A stretch of 64,000 nucleotides of DNA from Cricetomys ansorgei (lineage: Eukaryota; Chordata; Mammalia; Rodentia; Nesomyidae): contig JAMJFZ010003581.1 of assembly GCA_026225945.1 (NCBI GenBank), forward strand, positions 5,662,501-5,726,500, given 5' to 3'. The notes below the pieces were generated by a model. That model had not been told where the DNA came from, did not search any database, and worked only from the letters and a program-made list of their open reading frames with translations. The position numbers and the translations under genes are program-made. Positions 56,691 to 64,000 of this stretch are shown here, piece after piece. Positions within the stretch are counted from its first letter, which is position 1. Every line of letters starts with the position of its first letter.

Positions 56691-59690
56691 GCCTGTTTGC
56701 CTCTCTGAGGATCATCACCGAGCTCTGCCCTCTTTCCAACCTTCAAGCCGCTGTGCTTTTCAAGGTGCCTGAAAGGGAACATTTTCTAAAATATCTCTCT
56801 GTGTTTTATCTTCTTGTCTGTGTGTCATCATAAAATTTTGATTGTGGTCCTGAAATTCAGTGACCTGGACTCTGAGTGAGGGTGGTAAAACTTCCATAAA
56901 ATGACACACACAAAGAGGCAGATGAACAGGAGTGAGAGAGGAATGGTTCTTCCCTCAAGGACCTGATGGAAGCTGGTTGGAGCCTGAACTCAGTCCCAGG
57001 CTTATAACTTTACAAGAGGACAGGAGTCATGGGGTGAGTACCCTGGGTGAGAAGCAGAAGCTTCTCTTTCTTTTGTCCAGTTTGGGTTTACTGCTAATAC
57101 AAGTACCTGAGGTCATTGCATCTGTGAGGCTCCGGGGGAGTTACTTCATCCTCTAAAATCCATCCACTTTTCCAAATGCTGAGAGATGGGGTAGGATCAA
57201 CTAGGCTCATATACCCTAATGAACTATGATCTACAGAATCTGAGGTTCTGGCTCCCATTGACCAGTTTTGACATTTTAGAATCTGAACCACACTCCCCTA
57301 AACAAACACAGAGACTTTTATGTCTTCTCAGCATATTCAGAATATCCAGGCAGTCATCAGAGAGTCTTCATTCAGCTCCTGGCATCTCTTGACCACCTCT
57401 TCTTCCCTGATATTCTGATGGTCTGCTTTCAAGTCCCCCTAGGCAGATGAATAGGGATATAAACACTTGATTCTTTTGCTTCCTAGTGAGATAAGGGGGC
57501 ATTTTTAGTCCATGGGTCATTTGGAGAAGATGAGAATGGACAATAGGCAAGAAACAGTCCTTATATACTGAAAGCAAGTGAGGAGCAAGCCTACACTGAA
57601 CAGTAAGATCACAAATGGCTGAGAGGCTCCCACTGTAACAGCCTGGCTCAGGCACTTAGTAGCTCTTCAGAGAGAAGACAGTGGTAGCATAAAGAATGAA
57701 GCAGCCATCTGTGGAAATGGAGCAAGCCCTGGCAATGCCCCTGGTTTCAACTCATGACTGCACAGCTTGACAGAAAAATCATTTAAGCATGCTGGGCTTC
57801 ATTTCTCATTGTATGTGGGAGCTGTAACTCATTCTCATTGGAATGACTGTGGTAGCTAAAGATTAAATAGCCAGTGCAGTCCAGGCAAATGACACTCGTC
57901 CTTCCTCTGTTCCTGCTCTTCCTCTCTCTCCTACACCTTTTCCTTTCAACTGAGAACATCTCTATGTTGTACCACAATGCTTTATCCAACTTTCTTCTCC
58001 CTCTACTTTAGACAGTCAGTTCCTGAAAATGGAAATTCATTCTGTCCATACAGAACTACATTGACAGCCATAATATTTGGCAAGAACATTAATTGGTCAG
58101 TATGAATATGGGCCAGTGTACCATAGTCTTCGTCTCCAAGTCCTGTCTTTTAGAGTCTTTTTTATGGATGCATGCGTGTCCCTGGGAGGATGGTGATTAG
58201 CAAAGCCGGGCATCTTTGACTTGCTTCCATTGGGCCTTTTGTCTTTGTTGCTGCTGAGTTATTCCTATTTATATTGAGGCTGTTACGTCCTGACATCTCA
58301 TTCTCAGTAGCCATGTAAATCAACATGTGTCAGGACCCATGTTCTACCCAGAATTTAGCCAGAAAATGCATCTACTGAAGCCTAATCTGATTCTTCTTTA
58401 CCTTTCTAGGTCTCCCTCCCACCTTTAATCTATACTTCTGATTTGATTAAATTTAGATTTAATCTATACTAAGAATTCTCTTCTGGAATATTGTTATAAA
58501 AGGAATATGTCCAGAATGAGTGAAGAGGTTCTGGGAAAAGGACAAACAAAGTCATGGGAGACAGGCGTGAACTTTTCTTTCTGCTAGATGTAAAGTGAAA
58601 GTAAAAGATAATCCTCTCTCTGGTAAATTCTTTTGATAAAATTTGGTTGATCTAACTTTACAATGCAATTTCCTGTCTTGAAGACATGGGGTGTGCTCAG
58701 CAGGATAAACCCGAGACAATAATTTCATTTTGTCCACTCAAAAAATTTTTTGTGTTACTCTACACTCAGCAGAAATTTCATCAGAGAGGTCGAGGGCAGA
58801 AAGAGTGAAAAAGTGGAAGGTTTTGGCATTGCCTGACCTTCTAGGAAATAGGGCAAATTCAGATTTGTGGCCAGCTGAACAGATACTACAAGGACATGCC
58901 CTCCAATTGTCATTTAGCTGGCCATGCGGCTGTAAGAGCTCAGTGCGCAGAAAAGTGAGAATTGCTGCTGTGGTGCATGCGGCTGAAGGAGAGTAGAAGC
59001 AGCGTTCTCCTCGGTAGCTAATAAAAGGCCATCTGGAAACACCCTTCAACTCGCATGTTAAATTTTATTTTTTAATGCACCAGGGGTTGCACAGAAAATT
59101 AGGTTTTGTGGAAGCTAGCAAAAGTGGCATATCCGCTGCCTTTCCTGGAGAGCGTGTCATTTATATTTATGACATTGTTTCAAAACTGACAAGGTGACTC
59201 AAATCAAATCCATTTGCAGAACTTGGGACACGCTGCTGTAAGATTCTGTGAATTACAAGTCCACACCTTGGAAAGTGACTAAATAAATACCGTGTCTCCA
59301 GTACCTGTGTCCTCTGCATTTTGCAGTCACTGCAAAGTGAAAATTCTCTTTCTCTTTCCTTTCCCATGTCAACTGAGTGGAGAACACTGTCTACCATGCA
59401 ACTGCATAGGCCACTGCTCTGTTTTACTCAGGGAAGCCAAACTAACATGTTTTCAGTTGGACCTGTCTGGGACACACTTTCATATAGAGAGGACTTAAGG
59501 AAAATATCAAAATAGGAAAAAAAGAGGCTCAGAAGAACAAGTAGGTTACTGGCCTCAAATCCAAATGCTGATAAGAGGATAAACGCCAACCACCATGTGC
59601 AGGTCCAGTGTCCAAGTCACAAGTTGATTTAGTTACAGAGTTAATACGAGGCTATGTCCTAGGTGGACCTTTCGTTTCTGCTTACCTTTG
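56691..59690. other. Unannotated intergenic stretch, least repeat-dense part
   Basis: Three kilobases with no repeat I can recognise and no supported gene. It is a little less AT-rich than the rest of the window. Overlapping frames at 58,730-59,049 (88 codons plus, 103 codons minus) occupy the same DNA on opposite strands and show no domain. If the window has conserved non-coding sequence, this is where I would look first. Confidence 0.45.
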
Positions 59691-59694
59691 AGCT

Positions 59695-59785
59695 ATAATT
59701 TGAGGATTTGGGAAGCTGAGGCAGGAGGATTGCTAGATTAAAGTAAGCTTGGACAACATAATGAGATACTACTATCTTTGAAAGG
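59695..59785 (+). mobile_element. B1/B4-type SINE fragment
   Basis: GGGAAGCTGAGGCAGGAGGA, TTGCTAGATTAAAGTAAGCT and TGGACAACATAATGAGATAC match the central and right part of B1/B4 elements. The left part is missing. Confidence 0.65.
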
Positions 59786-60026
59786 GGCTGAAAGAGAAAG
59801 TGAAACCTTAAAGGAACAGAAAGAAAGGACAATCCATTTTCACACTGAAATCAAAATCTTATACATGACAGACAATATACCCCCCCATACCTACAATTAT
59901 AGTACTTCTCCCTCACCTATACACACAGATGTGCATCCGCAGACATGCAAAGTCTTCTACACACATACCCATAACATGGTCACACGCACACTAGACACAA
60001 ACATGAGTGGTAAGACCTTTCAAATT
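59786..60026. other. Unannotated gap with CA-rich patches
   Basis: Contains CACACACAT-type patches at 59,920-60,000; nothing else recognised. Confidence 0.5.
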
Positions 60027-60173
60027 GCCAGGTGATGGTGGCACATGCCACATGGCACTCCAGAGGCAGAGGCAGGCCAATCTATGTGAGTTTGAAGCCA
60101 GCCTGGTCTACGGAATGAGTTCCAGGACAACCAGAGTTACAACAAAGAAATCCTGTCTCGAAAAAAAACAAAA
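60027..60173 (+). mobile_element. B1 SINE
   Basis: Forward B1: GCCAGGTGATGGTGGCACAT, CAGAGGCAGAGGCAGGCCAA, GTGAGTTTGAAGCCAGCCTG, GTCTACGGAATGAGTTCCAG, GACAACCAGAGTTACAACAA, AGAAATCCTGTCTCGAAAAA. The usual TTTAATCCCAGCACT segment is replaced by GCCACATGGCACTC, an uncommon change around the A-to-B box spacer. Confidence 0.94.
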
Positions 60174-60390
60174 CTTGACAGAAGAAAAATATCTGTAGAG
60201 ATATGCAATCACATGTCTTAGAACATTGCTGCTTTTTTAACGAAGTCCTTGTGGAATACAGAAGTCCTGTGCTTAGTCTCTTGAAGAAGTATTTCTGTAT
60301 ATACTAGGAACTCTGGGTACTTGAAGCAAAATGGGCTTCCATCATTTTGGGCTAAATATTAGATTAGGAGAAAGAAGAGAAATTTGAGCT

Positions 60391-60393
<3 letters not shown>
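60174..60393. other. Unannotated gap
   Basis: Nothing recognised. Confidence 0.5.

Positions 60394-60427
<34 letters not shown>
60394..60427 (+). repeat. (CA)17 microsatellite
   Basis: Near-perfect AC array, followed by AGCTGTGTGTGTG, so a short CA/TG inverted pair can form. Confidence 0.97.
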
Positions 60428-60430
<3 letters not shown>

Positions 60431-62619
60431 CTGTGTGTGTGCCAATATACTGCAAGAACAAACTCAAATCTCCTCTTCTTTTCTCCTTTCCATATTCTAC
60501 ATAAATTAACTCACTTCCTTAACCCCGTTAGAGAGTTTCAGAAACCTAAAACAAAATATACACACCTGTTGAGGAGATAGTTCACATTCAGTTTTAAGGA
60601 GAATGAAGATGTGGTCTACCTGAGGTGAGTTTCCAGTAGAACTTAGCATTCAGGGGACTGTCTTTTGGGCAGCAACTCTGATATCATATTACGTGATATT
60701 TTCCTCCAGTGAAGAGTCATTCTTAGCCACTGACTGATTAAAAATTGGATGCTAGGCACTGCATCCTCTGATGCACAGCAAATGCATGTCTACAATTATC
60801 CACTAGGCATAGAATTGTGTTCTCCATGGTAAGATCTGACATTTTAGAAGTAAAGAAAGAACAGTTCAAGTCTTGAGACTAAAATTTAAAAACAAGAAAT
60901 CTCTTACTGATCCTTACCTCCATGCTTGCCAATTAATTGAACACAGTACAAATCAAATATTTTGGATGAGAAACATCCATATAAGTTATGTTGTCTACCC
61001 AAATATGTAAAAGCCGTATATCTGAAATCTCTATTGTTCTCCTCCAAACAAAAGAATGGCTTGACAATAATCTGCCTATAAATTATCTTTGTGATGGATA
61101 ATATATTTAGTGTAATAATCTTGGATTTCAATATGGACCTTAACAGATTGGATTGAAATTAAGAGTTCAATTCTGACATGACCAATATTTCCAGTAGTCA
61201 TAATAGATTACAAAGTAGGTTGGGCATACTCCATAACTGAGAAATAGCTCCCTAAGCACAAAGGGATTGGCTATTCATAGGTAAACCTTGGGCAAAATAC
61301 ATTTCTGTCCCAATTTCACTGGCATTTTAGAATGCCACTGTCCCTCAACATCCTCAAATTCCTTAGATACAAAAATACACAACGTACAGGAAGCGTTAGA
61401 GCTTAGAAACTTTTCAGATACAGAGAATCTTTTTGATACATCAGTAATATGTCTATTTGAAATCAGCAAGCTTCCAGGAAGAAATCATTTTTTAAAGCTG
61501 TTTCAAAGGAAGATGTTAATGAACGATAAAATCTCTTAGAAAATATTTTCACCCTCATTGCCCTTTGTGAGTCCCATGCTCCTCTCTAACTTCTCCCTTT
61601 TTCCTGAACATGCTGTGCTTGTACGCATCTCTGCTACACGTGCTCACACCTCAGCCCACTGCACCCCTCCCATGGTTTAGGCTCCAGATATTGTCTCTTC
61701 CTTGGAATGTTCCTTTATTACACAGGAGAAAGCTAGTCACTCCTTCTGTACTTCCAGGGCACTAAGGAGACCTCCTTCTTGGCAGGAAGTCACAGATCCC
61801 ATGAGGGATAGTTCTTCGCATTTCTAGGAGCTAGACATGAGGAGTATAATACATAGTAACCACTGGGTTATACAACAATGATTTCTGTAGCAATAGAACT
61901 CAGGTTCTCAGAAAGTATAGTGTTTTCTGTACATCAAATGTTTTATTTTGCTTCACTGCACACTGCACAGTTCAAAGACATCACGAGCATTGCTTCAGTC
62001 CTTCTACTAATCGGGTTTATGGGTCTCTATCATCTTTTCATTAAATGGAAAATGGCAGCCATCTCTTCCAGTGTATGGTGACAATGTAAATGCCTCTCTG
62101 GAGTTAATCTCAAAATTAGCAATGAGTCCCTTAGTGGTTTCGGAAATGAATTAAGACAATCACCTTCATACTCAGCTTTTTTCAACCTGGAAAATTATAC
62201 CTTATTTGCAACCATGGAGAATATTTTTAAAAGCATCATTGCCTTAAATCAAGAAGAATATGTAGGAGTCAGAGCCATCTGCTTCATGTCCTTCAGTGCT
62301 TAATATCTAGATGATGATTTATTCTCTCTGGTAGAAAAGTGTCACTAATATTGTTCTGATGACCGTATGGTCTGACAAGACTAATAACACTGGAGCGACA
62401 TTAGGACATAAATGCATGGAGTCAGGAAACTATGGACTTGGGACCTGAGGATTACATCACCTTGTCCTGGTTTTGTATCTCTCTAAGCAACTGTAGGTGA
62501 AGCTTAACATTTACAGGAAGACTGAAGAGCAAAAATGTCTGTTTGCCACACAGACACATAAAGGTTACTAGACTTGCAGCTATGTAAAATTTAAGGGAGA
62601 CAGAAAGTCAAGCTTAAGG
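60428..62619. other. Unannotated intergenic stretch
   Basis: About 2.2 kb with no recognised gene or repeat. Opposed frames at 61,275-61,539 overlap each other and are not called. Confidence 0.5.
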
Positions 62620-62666
62620 TACGAACCTGTGATCCAGCACTTGTGGAGCTGAGACAAGAGGACTGT
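62620..62666 (+). mobile_element. B1/B4-type SINE, left part (interrupted)
   Basis: CCTGTGATCCAGCACTTGTG, GAGCTGAGACAAGAGGACTG: left half of a B-type SINE broken by the LTR at 62,667. The last six bases (62,661-62,666, GACTGT) are the left target duplication. The SINE resumes at 63,053. Confidence 0.8.
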
Positions 62667-63052
62667 TATTAAAGTAACATTATGGCGCTTAATGGAGAGT
62701 CCAGCGTTGAATTTTCCAATGCTCTTTATTAATCTCAAACCATGTCAAATCTCAGGGAATTCTACACCCGGGCAACTAGGCAGGGAGCTCATTCCAAGGC
62801 CTCTTCACCCATCTTCTCCTCTCCGTTCCTTCGTTCTGCTCCTACTCCTCCTCCACCTCCTATTCCCTCCTCCCTCCTCGCTCCACCCCTCAATCCCCAG
62901 GTGTTTTCTTCCTGTTTTCACACAGACCCTCAATCAACAAATAACAGGAACCTCCTGTGGGGGTGGAAGCTGGGGATGGCACAGAGGTGTAAACAAATAA
63001 AAGACTAGGAATCTTAACTAAAGAATTATCCACAACTAAACATACCACAACA
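62667..63052 (-). mobile_element. Solo LTR, ERVK-like, copy B (386 bp)
   Basis: Second member of the family at 29,209-29,593, same orientation. Shared blocks include CAGCGTTGAATTTTCCAATG, TCTTTATTAATC, AGGGAGCTCATTCCAAGG, CCTCAATCCCCAGGTGTTTT, CAATCAACAAATAACAGGAA and CCACAACTAAACATACCACA. The polyadenylation signal is at 62,725-62,730 (TTTATT on the plus strand). The 40 bp at the element's 3' terminus differ from copy A and the expected terminal dinucleotide has changed (TA for TG on the plus strand). Even so, the flanks carry the perfect 6-bp duplication GACTGT. Frames at 62,692-63,008 lie inside it and are not genes. Confidence 0.88.
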
Positions 63053-63105
63053 GACTGTGAGTTCAAGGCCACAGTGAGAACTTGTCTTAGAAAATCAAAA
63101 GTGAC
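63053..63105 (+). mobile_element. B1/B4-type SINE, right part
   Basis: GACTGTGAGTTCAAGGCCAC, AGTGAGAACTTGTCTTAGAA: right half of the SINE interrupted by solo LTR copy B. The first six bases (63,053-63,058, GACTGT) are the right target duplication. Confidence 0.8.
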
Positions 63106-63651
63106 AACAGCATAAAAGAAGACAATCCTTACATTGTTTTATTTTCCAAAGCAGTAAAAGAGTATAATTTATCAAATACCAGTCAAAGCAAAAACACATT
63201 ACAATGAAAACAGTTTGCCTCCGACTTTAAAATAAGAAATAGAATCATCCTGAAACAAATTACTGATTTCTGCACTTCTCTTTTTAAGTATGTCTGAGTA
63301 ATTATTTATTGTGTTTATCAGATAAAACAGAGTCTCTTTCATATCTTGGACTCATGGTAAATAGTCACAGGTCAGTACAATAAGAAATTTGAAATGAGAT
63401 GACACAGGTTAAGAAAAATTAGTGACTTAAAATGAGTCAATGTGAATCAAGGATGGATTGACACAGCAGAGTTCAACATTAATCTTATCTTATTCACATT
63501 GATAATAAACTGACCACCTCACCAACCATGCACAGAACAGTTCATAAGCAGTGAGCAACAAAATATGCTCCAAATGATGACATGAGGGATGCCTAGATGA
63601 ATTATTAAACAGACAAGCTTTTTCTGAGAATGCTTATGAGCTGAGGATATT
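63106..63651. other. Unannotated AT-rich stretch
   Basis: About 550 bp with nothing recognised. Confidence 0.5.
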
Positions 63652-63668
63652 AAAAAAAAAAAAAAAAA
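63652..63668 (+). repeat. A17 homopolymer
   Basis: Run of 17 A with no recognisable element attached. Confidence 0.95.
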
Positions 63669-63834
63669 GTGCCATTTCAGAGAAATAGAATACTCCTGAG
63701 CTTTGAGCGCCACCTACAGGTAAAAAAGGAAAAAACGGGTTCTGAGAACTAAAGAAAAGCTGTGTGTGTGGGTATTCTTTAAAATATTTCTAAAAGCTGA
63801 GAGCATATTCCATAATGACAAATATAACAGGCAA
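63669..63834. other. Unannotated gap
   Basis: Nothing recognised. Confidence 0.5.
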
Positions 63835-63951
63835 GGCCCAGCGAGATGGCTTTGGATAAAAATGCTTGCATACCGGAAAACCTGACCCATAGGGTTTAAG
63901 ATGAAAACTAATCCTAAAAGCTGTTCTCTGATCTACTAGTACTACTACTAC
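63835..63951 (+). mobile_element. B3-type SINE, diverged
   Basis: GGCCCAGCGAGATGGCTTTG, GATAAAAATGCTTGCATACC and GGAAAACCTGACCCATAGGG form a worn tRNA-like B3 head. A short body with TCTCTGATCTACTAGTAC leads into the CA repeat. Confidence 0.72.
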
Positions 63952-63974
63952 ACACACACACACACACACACACA
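63952..63974 (+). repeat. (CA)11 microsatellite
   Basis: CA array at the tail of the B3 element, near the right edge of the window. Confidence 0.97.
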
Positions 63975-64000
63975 TACCACAACATCACTATGCAAGTCTG

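Noticed and set aside
58730..59049. Opposed 88- and 103-codon frames as a possible exon
   Set aside because: Both strands are open over the same DNA, no splice or domain evidence, and no family resemblance.

Overview
The window is mammalian nuclear DNA, AT-rich and gene-poor. It comes from a muroid rodent (mouse, rat, hamster, vole or deer-mouse type). The evidence is the repeat content: B1, B2, B3 and B4/ID-type SINEs, L1 3' ends of the rodent Lx type, a URR1 hAT element and long microsatellites. I could not fix the species. I found no intact protein-coding gene, no exon I can defend, and no tRNA, rRNA, CpG island or CRISPR array. The open frames present are short, overlap each other on both strands, or lie in repeats, as expected by chance.

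Layout: 0-14 kb holds an L1 3' end, a B1 with a GATA microsatellite, a composite SINE, a second B1 and an ERVL-type reverse transcriptase relic, separated by long featureless stretches. 14-29 kb holds a long L1 3' end, copies of a common rodent interspersed repeat, URR1, several SINEs and a TA tract. 29-33 kb holds a solo LTR, an L1 ORF1/ORF2 relic and two opposed L1 pieces. 36-44 kb holds LTR-like segments and a full-length Rpl30 retrocopy with a degraded target duplication. 44-52 kb is the most structured part. There a 67-bp inverted repeat lies beside an old L1 fragment and a younger L1 with an inverted 5' portion. A complete 1.42-kb LTR retrotransposon with no recognisable coding sequence sits in that L1's tail. 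52-64 kb is mostly SINEs, microsatellites and featureless DNA, plus a second solo LTR of the 29-kb family inserted in a SINE.

No set of genes here works together. What can be read is a history of insertions, several resolved to the base by target-site duplications: two solo LTRs with perfect 6-bp duplications, the short provirus with a 5/6 duplication, and URR1 with a 6/8 duplication. Repeat family names rest on my memory of consensus sequences and were not checked against a library. I found no new gene system. The best candidates for something undescribed are the short non-coding LTR element at 48,696-50,118 and the 67-bp inverted repeat just upstream of it.
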